From Pseudonocardia autotrophica (lineage in GTDB: Bacteria > Actinomycetota > Actinomycetes > Mycobacteriales > Pseudonocardiaceae): a stretch of DNA of 64,000 bases. The DNA lies in NCBI RefSeq assembly GCF_000717175.1, contig NZ_JNYD01000003.1, positions 186,001 through 250,000 on the forward strand. Direction: 5' to 3'. Position numbers and translations under genes: made by a program. Under the pieces are notes generated by a model. That model did no database searches, was not told the origin of the DNA, and was given only the letters and a program-made list of their open reading frames with translations. Below are positions 41,069-51,063 of this stretch, piece by piece (position 1 is the first letter of the stretch; the number at the start of each line of letters is the position of its first letter).

Positions 41069-44000
41069 GTGGCCGTCGAGTTCGATCTGGGGACCCGGTA
41101 CCGGACGGACGGCGGCCCCGCCCTCGTCACGGGGGTGCAGGCGATCGCGCGGCTGCTGGTGGAGCAGCACGCCGCCGACGCGGCCGCGGGACTCCGGACC
41201 GCGTCGTTCGTCTCCGGGTACCAGGGCAGTCCGCTGGGCGGGCTGGACAAGACCCTCGCCGCGCTGCCGGAGCTCACCGAGAGCGCGGGCCTGCGGTTCG
41301 TGCCCGGGGTCAACGAGGAGCTGGCCGCGACCGCCGTGTGGGGCAGCCAGGTCGAGGTGCCGGGCCACGAGCGGACCGTCGACGGCGCGGTCGGCGTCTG
41401 GTACGGCAAGGCGCCCGGCGTGGACCGGGCCGGCGACCCCTTCCGGCACGGCAACATCTGCGGCGCCCACCCGCGGGGCGGCGTCCTCGTGCTGGCCGGC
41501 GACGACCCGGGCTGCAAGTCCTCGACGATCCCGTGCGTCTCGGAGCGGACCCTGGCCGGCTACGGCCTGCCGGTGCTGTACCCGGCGGATGCGGCGGACG
41601 TCGTGCGGTTGGGCCGGTACGGCATCGCGCTCAGCCGGGCTTCGGGCATGTGGGTGGGGCTGAAGATCACCGCCGACGTGGCCGACGGCGTGTACACGCT
41701 CGACCCGGCCGAGGTGTCCGACCTGGACATCACGGTCCCGGAGCTCGAGTGGGAGGGCCGGCCCTGGCGGTACCGGCAGTACCCGATGCTCGTGCCGCCC
41801 TCGTCGCTGGAGGCCGAGGCGCAGCTGTACGGGCCGCGCTGGGCGATGGTCCGGGCGTTCCTGGCCGCCAACCCGGTCGACGTCCCGGTCGACCCCGCGC
41901 CGGGGGCGACGATCGGGATCGTGGCCGCCGGGAAGGCGTTCGGCGACGTCCGGCAGGCCCTGCGCGACCTCGGCGTCGACTCGGGCGTGCGGCTGCTGAA
42001 GCTCGGCGCGGTCCACCCGCTCGAGCGGGAGCGGCTGCGGGCCTTCGCCGCCGGGCTCGACACCGTGCTGGTGGTGGAGGAGAAGGCGCCGTTCGTCGAG
42101 ACGGCGGTGCGCGACGCCCTGTACGGCACGGCCGACGCGCCCGCGGTGCTCGGTGCGGCCGACGCATCGGGCGCCCCGCTGGTGCCGCAGGCGGGCGAGC
42201 TCACCGCGGCGGTGCTGGCCGGGCCGTTGCGCCGCGTGCTGCGCGACCGCCTGCCGCTCGCGGCGCCGAGGTCCGCCCCGCCGCCGTTGGAGCTGCTGCC
42301 GGTCGCCCGCACCCCGTACTTCTGCTCCGGCTGCCCGCACAACCGCTCGACCGTGGTCCCGGAGGGGGCGGTGGCCGGGGGCGGCATCGGCTGCCACGCG
42401 ATGGTCGCGCTCACCCACCGCGAGGTCAGCGAGGTCGGGTCGATCACGCAGATGGGCGGCGAGGGCGCGCAGTGGATCGGGCAGGCGCCGTTCACCACCG
42501 CCGGCCACATGTTCCAGAACATGGGCGACGGCACGTTCGCGCACTCCGGGCAGCTGGCCGTGCAGGCGTGCGTGGCCGCCGGCGTGACGATCACCTACAA
42601 GCTCCTCTACAACCGCGCGGTCGCGATGACCGGCGGGCAGGACGCCGAGGGCGGGCTCGAGGTGCCCGCGCTAGCCGCGAAACTGCTGGCCGAGGGTGTC
42701 GCGAAGATCATCGTGTGCGCCGACGAGCCGCACCGGTTCCGCGACCTGCCGCCGCTGCCGAAGGGCGTGGACCTCTGGCACCGGGACCGCTTCGACGAGG
42801 CGCAGCGGATGCTGGGGGACACCCCGGGCGTCACGGTGCTGATCTACGACCAGCGGTGCGCCGCGGAGTCCCGGCGGCTGCGCAAGCGCGGCGCGATCCC
42901 GGTCCGGCCCACCCGCGTCGTGATCAACGAGGCCGTGTGCGAGGGCTGCGGCGACTGCGGGGCGAAGTCGAACTGCCTGTCGGTGCAGCCGATCGACACG
43001 GAGTTCGGCCGCAAGACGCGCATCGACCAGACCTCGTGCAACACCGACTACTCGTGCCTCGCCGGGGACTGCCCGTCGTTCGTCACCGTCGAGTCGCCCG
43101 GCGGCCGGGCGGCGCGCCGCGAGCGCCCGGAGCCGCCGCCGGTGCCCGACGTCGCGGTGCCGGAGGCCGGCGACGTCTTCCTGGCCGGCATCGGCGGGAC
43201 CGGCATCGTCACGGTCAACCAGGTCCTCGGCTCGGCCGCGGTGCGCGACGGCCGCGCGGTCCACGGCGTGGACCAGACCGGGCTCTCGCAGAAGGCCGGC
43301 CCGGTCGTCTCGCACCTGCGGGTGGGGGACCCCGCGGTCGTCGGCCCGGCGAACCGGGTCGGCACCGCGGACTGCTACCTGGCGTTCGACGCGCTGGTCG
43401 GGGCGGACTCCCGCTACCTCGCCGTCGCCGCGGAGGACCGGACCACTGCCGTCGTCTCGACGAGTCCGGTGCCGACCGGGGCGCAGGTCCGGGACGCGGG
43501 CGTGACCCCGCCGGCCGCCGACGAGCTGGTGGCGCGGATCGCGGGGCGGTCCCGCGAGGTCGTCACGCTCGACGCGCAGGCCGCGGCGGAGGCCCTGTTC
43601 GGCGACGCGATGCCGGCGAACCTGCTGTTGGTGGGCGCGGCCTACCAGGCGGGGGTGCTGCCCGTGACGGCCGCGGCGGTCGAGTGGGCCATCGAGCTCA
43701 ACGGCGTGGCGGTCGCGGCCAACACCGCAGCGTTCCGGTGGGGCCGGGCGGCGGTGGCCGATCCGTCGGCCTTCGCGGCCGCGGTGCCGTCGGCGGCCGT
43801 GCGGGACCCCGAGCCCCCCGGACCGGCCCCGGCTCTCGACCTGGGCGAGCTGGCGGGGGAGACCCGGCGGCTGGTCGAGGTCCGCGCCGCCGAGCTGGTC
43901 GCCTACCAGTCGGAGCGGACGGCCCGCGCGTACGTCGCCGACGTGCGGGCGGTGTGGCGGGCCGAGCGTGAGCTGGGCGTGGACACCCGGTTCTCCGAGG

Positions 44001-44494
44001 CCGTGGCGCGCGGGCTGCACCGGCTCACCGCGTACAAGGACGAGTACGAGGTGGCTCGCCTGCTCACCGACCCGGCGTTCGAGGCCCGGCTCGCCGCCGA
44101 GGTGCCGGGCGGCACGCGGCTGCGGTACCGGCTGCACCCGCCGGTGCTCAAGGCGCTGGGGCGGCGGCGGAAGATCGCGTTCGGCCCGTGGATGCGGCCG
44201 GTGCTGCGCACGCTCGCGAAGGGCAAGGTCGTGCGCGGCACCGCGCTCGACCCGTTCGGCCGCACCGGGATCCGCAGGCTGGAGCGCGCGCTGCGGGACG
44301 AGTACCGGGCGATGGTGCTGCGGCTCGCGGAGGGGCTCACCGCGGACACCTACGAGGCGGCGGTGGCAGCGGCCGGGGCGGCGGAGCTGGTCCGCGGCTA
44401 CGAGGACGTCAAGCTGGCCGGGGTGGCGCGCTACCGGGCCCGGCTGGCGGAGCTCGGCCTCGGGGACGCCGCGGACTCCGACGGCGGCTCTTGA
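41069..44494 (+). CDS. indolepyruvate:ferredoxin oxidoreductase, fused IorA-IorB type
   Basis: 1141 aa. Oxidatively decarboxylates aryl pyruvates to aryl-acetyl-CoA, reducing ferredoxin. N-terminal pyrimidine-binding domain (SGYQGSPLGGLDKTL), TPP domain with GIGCHAMVAL and FQNMGDGTFAHSG, an Fe-S segment CEGCGDCGAKSNC plus downstream Cys (TSCNTDYSCLAGDCPS), and a C-terminal gamma/IorB domain with GIGGTGIVTVNQVLG and QTGLSQKAGPVVSHLR. Length matches bacterial single-chain forms. GTG start. It ends the plus-strand catabolic operon and may handle arylpyruvates from aromatic amino acids. Confidence 0.92.
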   Translation: MAVEFDLGTRYRTDGGPALVTGVQAIARLLVEQHAADAAAGLRTASFVSGYQGSPLGGLDKTLAALPELTESAGLRFVPGVNEELAATAVWGSQVEVPGHERTVDGAVGVWYGKAPGVDRAGDPFRHGNICGAHPRGGVLVLAGDDPGCKSSTIPCVSERTLAGYGLPVLYPADAADVVRLGRYGIALSRASGMWVGLKITADVADGVYTLDPAEVSDLDITVPELEWEGRPWRYRQYPMLVPPSSLEAEAQLYGPRWAMVRAFLAANPVDVPVDPAPGATIGIVAAGKAFGDVRQALRDLGVDSGVRLLKLGAVHPLERERLRAFAAGLDTVLVVEEKAPFVETAVRDALYGTADAPAVLGAADASGAPLVPQAGELTAAVLAGPLRRVLRDRLPLAAPRSAPPPLELLPVARTPYFCSGCPHNRSTVVPEGAVAGGGIGCHAMVALTHREVSEVGSITQMGGEGAQWIGQAPFTTAGHMFQNMGDGTFAHSGQLAVQACVAAGVTITYKLLYNRAVAMTGGQDAEGGLEVPALAAKLLAEGVAKIIVCADEPHRFRDLPPLPKGVDLWHRDRFDEAQRMLGDTPGVTVLIYDQRCAAESRRLRKRGAIPVRPTRVVINEAVCEGCGDCGAKSNCLSVQPIDTEFGRKTRIDQTSCNTDYSCLAGDCPSFVTVESPGGRAARRERPEPPPVPDVAVPEAGDVFLAGIGGTGIVTVNQVLGSAAVRDGRAVHGVDQTGLSQKAGPVVSHLRVGDPAVVGPANRVGTADCYLAFDALVGADSRYLAVAAEDRTTAVVSTSPVPTGAQVRDAGVTPPAADELVARIAGRSREVVTLDAQAAAEALFGDAMPANLLLVGAAYQAGVLPVTAAAVEWAIELNGVAVAANTAAFRWGRAAVADPSAFAAAVPSAAVRDPEPPGPAPALDLGELAGETRRLVEVRAAELVAYQSERTARAYVADVRAVWRAERELGVDTRFSEAVARGLHRLTAYKDEYEVARLLTDPAFEARLAAEVPGGTRLRYRLHPPVLKALGRRRKIAFGPWMRPVLRTLAKGKVVRGTALDPFGRTGIRRLERALRDEYRAMVLRLAEGLTADTYEAAVAAAGAAELVRGYEDVKLAGVARYRARLAELGLGDAADSDGGS

Positions 44495-44913
44495 CGCGCC
44501 GGGGACGAGCCGTTCCTGATCAGGTGATCCAGGTCCCGTAACGCCGTTTGCCCTGCGGTGCTCGCGTTACCCCGGTGACCGCGCGCACAAGGCGGCCACA
44601 GTCTGTGACCATTCGGGTGCCCTCGGCGACGACGAGCGGGGCGTGGCGCCCGTCCGTGCGGTGAACGGCAGGCGAACGACCCGCGTGTCGCGCCGACACG
44701 CCGGATCCGGCGCGGTCCGGCCACTCGGCGCGCCACCCGATCCGGTGGTCTCGCCGAACGCAACGGGACCGGGACAACGGGTACCCGGCGCCGCTAGCGT
44801 CGTCCGCGGATCACGACGAGGTCACGAAGAGGACTCCGGGCCGGCATCCCCGAGCCGACCCGGTCCGGCCCCCCACCGGATGTCCGGCCCCGTCACGATC
44901 CGGAAGGAAGATC
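44495..44913. other. 419-bp non-coding region upstream of the M23 peptidase gene
   Basis: No gene seen. It contains the palindrome CCTGATCAGG (44515-44524), GTGTCG-CGC-CGACAC (44685-44699) and CGCCGGATCCGGCG (44699-44712), and a TAGCGT hexamer at 44795-44800 that could start a ~105-nt leader ending in GGAAGGAAG before the GTG. Leaders of actinobacterial cell-wall hydrolase genes sometimes carry a c-di-AMP riboswitch, but I could not recognise its conserved core here. Confidence 0.5.
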
Positions 44914-45957
44914 GTGGCACGGCATCGCTCCCCCCAGGGCCGTCGCGCGATCGCCGGGCCACCGCTGCCCGCCCCCGCGGCGGCAGCGGGGCCCGGCGGC
45001 CTGCGAACGAGCCTCCCGCTCCCCAGCGGCTCCCCGTCGCTGACGCCTGCGCTGTCCCCGGCGCTGTCCCTGTCGTCCCCGCCCGCGGGCCTGACGTCGC
45101 TGCAGGCCCGCATGGCCGCGGTCGTCGCCGTCGGTGGCGTGGTCGCGGCGGCCGGGCAGGCCGCCTACTCCGGTGCGCTCCCCGACCTGGAGTCCGGGGC
45201 CAACGCCCTGCGCGCGGGCCTCGTCGAGCTGACCGCCGGGGCGTCCGTCCTCGCGGGCGACCTCGACACCGGCGACACCGGGACGGCGAACGCGGACGCC
45301 ATCGCCGACCTGGCCGGCCGTCAGGTGCGCGTCCCGCTCGCGCCCGTCGCCGCGCCGCCCGCGGTGGCCGCTCCGGGCACGGTCGCCGGCCCGGTGACCG
45401 GCGCGGACGTCGTGGCCGACGTGGTCAAGGCCGCCGACCTGCACCAGGCCGCCGCCGACGCCGCCCGCAAGGCGGCCGAGGAGGCCGAGGCCGCGCGGAA
45501 GGCTGCCGAGGCGGAAGCTGCGCGGCAGGCCGAGGAGCTGGCGAAGCTCGGCGCCGCGCGCGCCGCCGGCGGCGGGATCCAGATGGTGCTCGGGCGGGTG
45601 TCGTCGGGCTTCGGCATCCGCGGCGGCGTCCCGCACCAGGGCCTCGACATCGCGGCGCCGATCGGCACGCCGATCCACGTCCCGCTGGCCGGCACGGTGA
45701 TCAGCTCCGGCCCGGCGAGCGGCTTCGGGCTGTGGGTCCGGGTGCAGCACGCGGACGGCACGATCACCACCTACGGCCACATCAACCGGTCGCTGGTGAG
45801 CGTGGGTCAGCAGGTGGAGGCCGGGCAGCAGATCGCCGAGGTCGGCAACCGCGGCCAGTCCACCGGCCCGCACCTGCACATCGAGGTCACCACGCCGGCC
45901 GGCACGAAGATCAACCCCAAGCCGTGGCTCGACGAGCAGGGGATCGGCTACACCTGA
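44914..45957 (+). CDS. M23 family metallopeptidase (LytM-type peptidoglycan endopeptidase)
   Basis: 347 aa. Pro/Ser-rich N-terminus, a hydrophobic segment (MAAVVAVGGVVAAAGQAAY, about residues 67-85) acting as signal anchor, a helical Ala/Glu-rich coiled stretch (AADAARKAAEEAEAARKAAE), and a C-terminal LytM domain with zinc ligands in HQGLDIAAPIGTP and GPHLHIEV. Probably cleaves peptidoglycan cross-links or regulates a hydrolase at the cell surface. GTG with GGAAGGAAG upstream. It converges with sthA 12 bp away. Confidence 0.92.
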   Translation: MARHRSPQGRRAIAGPPLPAPAAAAGPGGLRTSLPLPSGSPSLTPALSPALSLSSPPAGLTSLQARMAAVVAVGGVVAAAGQAAYSGALPDLESGANALRAGLVELTAGASVLAGDLDTGDTGTANADAIADLAGRQVRVPLAPVAAPPAVAAPGTVAGPVTGADVVADVVKAADLHQAAADAARKAAEEAEAARKAAEAEAARQAEELAKLGAARAAGGGIQMVLGRVSSGFGIRGGVPHQGLDIAAPIGTPIHVPLAGTVISSGPASGFGLWVRVQHADGTITTYGHINRSLVSVGQQVEAGQQIAEVGNRGQSTGPHLHIEVTTPAGTKINPKPWLDEQGIGYT

Positions 45958-45969
45958 GTCGGGCGCCGT

Positions 45970-47379
45970 CTAGCGGTACGCCTCGAGCGCGCGGATCTTG
46001 TTCGTCACGTCCAGTGCGGCGACCTTGTAGGCCTCGGAGAGCGTCGGGTAGTTCAGCACCGTGTCGACGAGGTAGTCGACGGTCCCGCCGCAGCCCATGA
46101 TCGCCTGGCCGATGTGGACGAGGTCGGTGGCGTTGGTGCCGAACACGTGCACGCCCAGCAGCGTCCGGTCCTCCGTGGAGACCAGCAGCTTGAGCATGCC
46201 GTAGGAGTCGCCGACGATCGCGCCGCGGGCCAGCTCGCGGTAGCGCGAGATCCCGACCTCGTACGGCGTGGCGGTCTCGGTCAGCTCGGCCTCCGTCCTC
46301 CCGCAGTACGAGATCTCCGGGACGGTGTATATGCCGATCGGCTGCAGGCCGTGCAGCTCGCGGGCGGGCTCGCCGAACGCGTGGTACGCGGCCAGCCGGC
46401 CCTGGTCCATGCTGGTCGCGGCGAGGGCGGGGAAGCCGATCACGTCCCCCACCGCGTAGATGTGCTCGACCTCGGTCCGGTAGTGCTGGTCGACGGCGAT
46501 GCGGCCGCGCTTGTCGGCCGTGAGGTTCGCCTTGTCCAGCGCCAGCTCGTCCGTGACGCCCTGCCGGCCGGCCGAGTACATGACCATGTCGGCCGGGATC
46601 TTCTTGCCGCTGGCCAGTGAGGTGATCGTGCCCTTGGCGGTGTTCTCCACACGGGCGACCTCCTCGCCGAAGCGGAACGACACGCCCTGGTCGCGCAGGT
46701 GGAACTTCAGCGACTCGACGACCTCGGGGTCGCAGAAGTCCAGCATGTTCGGCCGCTTCTCGACGACCGTGACCTTGGTGCCGAGCGCCGCGAACATCGA
46801 GGCGTACTCGATGCCGATGACCCCCGCGCCGACCACGACCATGGACGTGGGGACGCGGTGCAGGTGCAGCACCGCGTCGGAGTCCACGACGTGGTACTCG
46901 TCGTCGTCGAACTCGACCTCCGGCGGCCGGGCCGGCCTGGTGCCGGTCGCGATCACGACGTACTCGGCGGTGACGGTGCTGTGGTCGCCGCGCTCGGCCC
47001 CGCTCACCGTGACGGTGTGCGGGTCCTCGAAGTGCGCGGTGCCGCCGAGGATGTCGACGTGGTTGCGCAGCAGCTGGTTGCGGATGATCTCCACCTCGCG
47101 GCCCACCACGTGCTGCGTGCGCGCGAGCAGGTCCGCGATGGTGATCTCCGACTTGACCCGGTAGCTCGCGCCGTACATCTCCCGCTGCGCGAACCCGGTC
47201 AGGTAGAGGACCGCCTCGCGCAACGTCTTCGATGGGATCGTCCCCGTGTTGACGCAGACGCCGCCCATCATGTCGCGGCGTTCCGCGATCGCCACCCGCT
47301 TGCCGAGCTTGGCCGCGGCGATCGCCGCCTTCTGCCCGCCCGGGCCCGAACCGATCACCAGCAGGTCGTAGTCGTACAC
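45970..47379 (-). CDS. sthA: Si-specific NAD(P)+ transhydrogenase (soluble)
   Basis: 469-aa flavoprotein of the disulfide-reductase family that interconverts NADPH and NADH. N-terminal FAD motif [16 protein letters not shown]; the redox-Cys region reads [15 protein letters not shown], with only one Cys, as expected for SthA and unlike lipoamide dehydrogenase. NAD-binding [20 protein letters not shown] and C-terminal dimer domain. GTG with GGGAGGA upstream. Mycobacteria also carry sthA close to ideR; here ideR is 3 kb away. Confidence 0.93.
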   Translation of the reverse strand: MYDYDLLVIGSGPGGQKAAIAAAKLGKRVAIAERRDMMGGVCVNTGTIPSKTLREAVLYLTGFAQREMYGASYRVKSEITIADLLARTQHVVGREVEIIRNQLLRNHVDILGGTAHFEDPHTVTVSGAERGDHSTVTAEYVVIATGTRPARPPEVEFDDDEYHVVDSDAVLHLHRVPTSMVVVGAGVIGIEYASMFAALGTKVTVVEKRPNMLDFCDPEVVESLKFHLRDQGVSFRFGEEVARVENTAKGTITSLASGKKIPADMVMYSAGRQGVTDELALDKANLTADKRGRIAVDQHYRTEVEHIYAVGDVIGFPALAATSMDQGRLAAYHAFGEPARELHGLQPIGIYTVPEISYCGRTEAELTETATPYEVGISRYRELARGAIVGDSYGMLKLLVSTEDRTLLGVHVFGTNATDLVHIGQAIMGCGGTVDYLVDTVLNYPTLSEAYKVAALDVTNKIRALEAYR

Positions 47380-47649
47380 CGACCGTCCTCCCGTGCGCGT
47401 GTGGTGCGCCGTGCGCCCGGCCTCGCGATCACGCACGCCGGGGGACGCGCTGCTTCCCGGTCAGGGTTCCCCTGCGCGTTCACGAGGGCAACCACAGGAC
47501 GTTACAACTGTGCGACGACAGGACGACCGATCCGGGGCGCGGCCGGGCCGCTCGGTCCACAGGGTCCGGTGGGGGCCGCGGTTTCCGGTGCCCGGCGCGG
47601 CGGTTCTCCACAGCCGCGACAGCTTCTCTCGCCGCCGTCGGTTGTGCGG

Positions 47650-48843
47650 ATGACGCTGCTGGGCATGAGTCCTGCGCCGTTCCCCGTGCCGCCCCCGGTC
47701 CCGCCGTCCGCCCCCACGGGGCTGCCCGCACTGCCCGGGGACCCCGACTCCCCGGTGCGCGTCGGCACCGAGGGCCTCCTCGCCGCGGTGCCGGTGCTGA
47801 TCGGGTTCCGGCCGCGGGACTCGCTGGTCATGATCGCGACGGGCGGGCCGCACGGCCGGCGTGTCGGCCTGACACTGCGGGTCGACCTGCCGCCGCCGGA
47901 CGACCCGGAGCTCGTGGCCGCGCTCTGCGAGTCGGCGGCCGCGGCGCTGTGCCGGGACGATCCGGAGGGCGCCGCCGTCCTGGTCGTGGGCGGGGGCGAG
48001 CCCGGGGGTGACCGGCCGCCGGCACCGGGGGAGCCGGAGTGGCCGCCGCGGGCGGACGTCGCCGGCGCGGCCACCCTCGCCCTGCTCGAGCGGGAGATCG
48101 GGGTCCACACGGTGGCGTGGGCGGCCGAGATCGCCGCCGGTGCGCCGTGGCGCTGCTACCCGCTGCACGACTGCGGCTGCGCGGGCACGCTGCCGGACCC
48201 GGCGGCGTCGGTCCTCGCCGCCACGGCGGTCGCCCGCGGGGCGGTGGTGCGGGACTCGCGGGAGGAGCTGGCGAAGGTGGTGGAGCCGGCCGGGCCCGCC
48301 GAGCCGTTCGGGCCGACCGGATGGTCCGGGCCGACGGAGCCGGGTGGGCCGGCCGGGCCGGCGGAGGTGATCCGGCCGACCGAGCCGAACGGGCCGGCCG
48401 GGCTGTCCGCGGGATCCGCCGACGCCGCGGACGGCGAGGCGGAGGCCGGGGATCCGCGGCGGCTGCTGCGGGAGGCGCTGGCCGACGCGGCGGCCGGCCG
48501 GTTGGTCGTCGAGCGGCGGCTCGCCGGGGCGATGGCCGCGGCGCTGCGCCGGCCGTGGTTCCGCGACGAGGCCCTCGCGGCGTGCAACGGGGACGCCGCG
48601 CCGGAGGCCGAGCAGCTGTGGGCGGCCCTGGCCCGGACCAGCCCCGGCGCGGACGCGGCGACCCCGGCGGCATTGCTCGCCGTGTCGGCCCTGCTCCGGG
48701 GTGACGGGGCCCTGGCCAACGTGGCCCTCGACCGCGCGCTCGGCGCGGACCCGGAGCACCGCCTCGCCCACTCCCTGCGGGCAGCGCTCGACGGCGGCTG
48801 GGGCCCGCGGGAGATCCGGGCGTGGCTGGAAGGCGCGCGGTGA
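47650..48843 (+). CDS. DUF4192 domain-containing protein
   Basis: 397 aa, actinobacterial protein of unknown function. Pro-rich N-terminus, then the DUF4192 opening VRVGTEGLLAAVPVLIGFRPRDSLVMI, RVGLTLRVDLPPPDD, HDCGCAG, and a C-terminal helical part ALLAVSALLRGDGALANVAL ending WGPREIRAWLE. A central Gly/Pro/Thr-rich insert (about residues 215-270) breaks the domain. ATG at 47650 chosen; ATG 47665 possible. The 270 bp before it hold no gene. Confidence 0.88.
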   Translation: MTLLGMSPAPFPVPPPVPPSAPTGLPALPGDPDSPVRVGTEGLLAAVPVLIGFRPRDSLVMIATGGPHGRRVGLTLRVDLPPPDDPELVAALCESAAAALCRDDPEGAAVLVVGGGEPGGDRPPAPGEPEWPPRADVAGAATLALLEREIGVHTVAWAAEIAAGAPWRCYPLHDCGCAGTLPDPAASVLAATAVARGAVVRDSREELAKVVEPAGPAEPFGPTGWSGPTEPGGPAGPAEVIRPTEPNGPAGLSAGSADAADGEAEAGDPRRLLREALADAAAGRLVVERRLAGAMAAALRRPWFRDEALAACNGDAAPEAEQLWAALARTSPGADAATPAALLAVSALLRGDGALANVALDRALGADPEHRLAHSLRAALDGGWGPREIRAWLEGAR

Positions 48844-48887
48844 GGCCGCTCCCTCCGCCGAACCCGCTGTACCCGCCGGATCCGCCG

Positions 48888-49850
48888 TCAGACGGGCAGG
48901 CGGTCCTGGGCGAAGCGCCACGCGTCGCCGACCATGGTCTCCAGGGCGGTACGGGTGGGGTTCCAGCCCAGCTCGGTGGTCGCGCGCCCGCTGGAGGCGA
49001 TGAGGACGGCGGGGTCGCCGGCCCGGCGCGGGGCCACGCGGGCGGGAATCGGGTGCCCGGTCACCGTCCGGCAGGCCTCGACCACCTCGAGCACCGAGAA
49101 GCCGCGGCCGCTGCCGAGGTTGTAGATGCCGTGCCGGCCCGGCTCCGCCTTCTGCAGGGCGAGCAGGTGGGCGTCGGCGAGGTCGTCGACGTGGATGTAG
49201 TCCCGCAGGCAGGTGCCGTCCGGGGTGTCCCAGTCGTCGCCGTAGATCGCGACGGACTCCCGGGTGCCCGCGGCCACCTGCAGCACGATCGGGATCAGGT
49301 GCGTCTCCACCGCGTGCCGCTCGCCGAAGCGGCCGTGCGCACCGGCCACGTTGAAGTAGCGCAGGCTCACCGCGGCCAGCCCGTACGCCGTGGCGTACGA
49401 GGTGATCATGGTGTCGATGGCGAGCTTGCTGGCGCCGTAGGGGTTGGTCGGCCGGGTCGGCGCGTCCTCCGGGATCGGCACCTGCTCCGGCTCGCCGTAC
49501 ACCGCGGCGGTGGAGGAGAAGACCAGCCGCGGGGTGCCGTGCTCGCGCATCGCCTCCAGCAGCCGGAAGGTGCGGACCACGTTGTTGTCCCAGTACAGCT
49601 CCGGCTTCTCCACCGACTCACCGACCAGCGAGCGGGCGGCGAAGTGCAGCACCCCGTCGAAGCCCTCGGCCAGCAGCGGGCCCGCGGCCTCGGACAGCTC
49701 GCCCTCCACGAAGCGCGCGCCCTCCGGCACCGCGTCGGCGTGCCCGGTGGACAGGTCGTCGAGCACCACGACCTCGTGCCCGGCCTCCACCAGATGGGCC
49801 GCGTTGACGCTGCCGACGTAGCCCGCGCCTCCGGTGACGAGCAGCTTCAC
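48888..49850 (-). CDS. galE: UDP-glucose 4-epimerase
   Basis: 320-aa extended SDR. NAD motif TGGAGYVGS at residues 6-14, [17 protein letters not shown] with catalytic Ser/Thr, [11 protein letters not shown] with Tyr-x3-Lys, RYFNVAGA, and [15 protein letters not shown]. Interconverts UDP-glucose and UDP-galactose for cell-envelope polysaccharide. GTG with GGAGGACC upstream. It converges with the DUF4192 gene. Confidence 0.93.
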   Translation of the reverse strand: MKLLVTGGAGYVGSVNAAHLVEAGHEVVVLDDLSTGHADAVPEGARFVEGELSEAAGPLLAEGFDGVLHFAARSLVGESVEKPELYWDNNVVRTFRLLEAMREHGTPRLVFSSTAAVYGEPEQVPIPEDAPTRPTNPYGASKLAIDTMITSYATAYGLAAVSLRYFNVAGAHGRFGERHAVETHLIPIVLQVAAGTRESVAIYGDDWDTPDGTCLRDYIHVDDLADAHLLALQKAEPGRHGIYNLGSGRGFSVLEVVEACRTVTGHPIPARVAPRRAGDPAVLIASSGRATTELGWNPTRTALETMVGDAWRFAQDRLPV

Positions 49851-49948
49851 GAGGTCCTCCCTGGGTCCGGCCGTCCTCCGCGGAACGGTCTCACGCCCGG
49901 CCCGGTTCCCCGCGCGCGACCCCGGGCGTCGCGGACACCCCGGACACG

Positions 49949-49982
49949 CCACGAGCCCCGGCGGCCGGACCGGGGCTCGTGG
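49949..49982 (-). terminator. hairpin terminator downstream of ideR
   Basis: CCACGAGCCCCGG and CCGGGGCTCGTGG pair perfectly over 13 bp around an 8-nt loop. It lies 100 nt past the ideR stop and before galE on the same strand. Confidence 0.75.
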
Positions 49983-50081
49983 TGGGACGGGCGCGGGTGC
50001 GAGTGCGCGCCACCGGGGGCGGCCCGCAGCTGCGGGAACCGCGACCCGGGCGGTACCTCGGGCGGTGCCTCGGGCGGTGCC

Positions 50082-50804
50082 TCAGACGGCGCGGACGAGG
50101 ACCGCGTGCGCGATCAGCGGCGCGACCGTGGCCGTCTCGCCGCCGGAGGTGACGGGCACCGGGTCGCCGAAGCGCGGGATGCCGCCGACCTCGACGTCGC
50201 CGCCCGGGACGATCCCGGCCAGCTTGAGCTCGCCCATGAGGTCCGCGTCCACCTGCACGTGCTCGGCGATGCGGCGCACCTCGACCCGGCCGCCGCCGCG
50301 GCGGGCGAACTCGTCGAGCCGCTGCAGGCCGACCTCGAGGGTGGGCGGCGCCGAGGCGCGCGAGGCACCCTCCGCGGCCTCGGGGGCGCGCAGCTCGTCC
50401 AGCCCCGGGATCGGGTTGCCGTACGGCGAGACCTGCGGGTCGTCGAGCAGCGCGACGAGCTTCCGCTCCACGGCGTCGCTCATCACGTGCTCCCAGCGGC
50501 AGGCCTCCGCGTGCACGAGCTCCCACTCGAGGCCGATGACGTCGATCAGCAGGCGCTCGGCGAGGCGGTGCTTGCGCATGACGGCCACGGCGCGGGAGCG
50601 GCCGTCGTCCGTCAGCTCGAGGTGCCGGTCGCCGGCGACGACGACGAGCCCGTCGCGCTCCATGCGCGCGACCGTCTGGCTGACGGTCGGACCGCTCTGC
50701 CCGAGGCGTTCGGCGATCCGCGCGCGCAGCGGGACGACGCCCTCCTCCTCGAGCTCGTAGATGGTCCGGAGGTACATCTCGGTGGTGTCGATGAGATCGT
50801 TCAC
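50082..50804 (-). CDS. ideR: iron-dependent repressor IdeR/DtxR
   Basis: 240 aa, normal length. [25 protein letters not shown]; metal-site residues include Met10 ([15 protein letters not shown]) and the C-E-H set in [15 protein letters not shown]-terminal SH3-like domain present. In the Fe2+ form it would bind boxes like the one at 9369-9387 upstream of the siderophore-binding lipoprotein gene. GTG at 50804 gives the conserved N-terminus (M)[12 protein letters not shown]. Confidence 0.95.
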   Translation of the reverse strand: MNDLIDTTEMYLRTIYELEEEGVVPLRARIAERLGQSGPTVSQTVARMERDGLVVVAGDRHLELTDDGRSRAVAVMRKHRLAERLLIDVIGLEWELVHAEACRWEHVMSDAVERKLVALLDDPQVSPYGNPIPGLDELRAPEAAEGASRASAPPTLEVGLQRLDEFARRGGGRVEVRRIAEHVQVDADLMGELKLAGIVPGGDVEVGGIPRFGDPVPVTSGGETATVAPLIAHAVLVRAV

Positions 50805-51050
50805 GGCCGGCCCCTTCGTTCGTCTGACCAGTCTAGCGGCGCCGGTCGCAGCGTCGTCGCAGCGTTGTCGGCGGGCTCGCGCTGGTCGTGGGTGGACGCT
50901 GCTGCGTGGTGGGAGATGGTGGGGGACGTTCCGCGGCCCCGGGCACCGTGCCCGGTTCCGCGCGACGCCCTCCGTCACCCGCCCCGGGTGCCGCCGCGTG
51001 CAGCGCGGATCGGCGACGCCCGGTGGCGGCGGACGCTTCGAGGTCGAGGA

Positions 51051-51056
51051 TAGACC
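51051..51056 (+). promoter_or_regulatory. possible -10 hexamer TAGACC
   Basis: Lies 7 nt before ATG 51064; weaker than the TANNNT pattern (last base C). Confidence 0.35.
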
Positions 51057-51063
51057 GTGCAGG

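Noticed and set aside
44495..44913. c-di-AMP (ydaO) riboswitch
   Set aside because: The conserved core could not be recognised by eye; left as unannotated leader pending a model scan.
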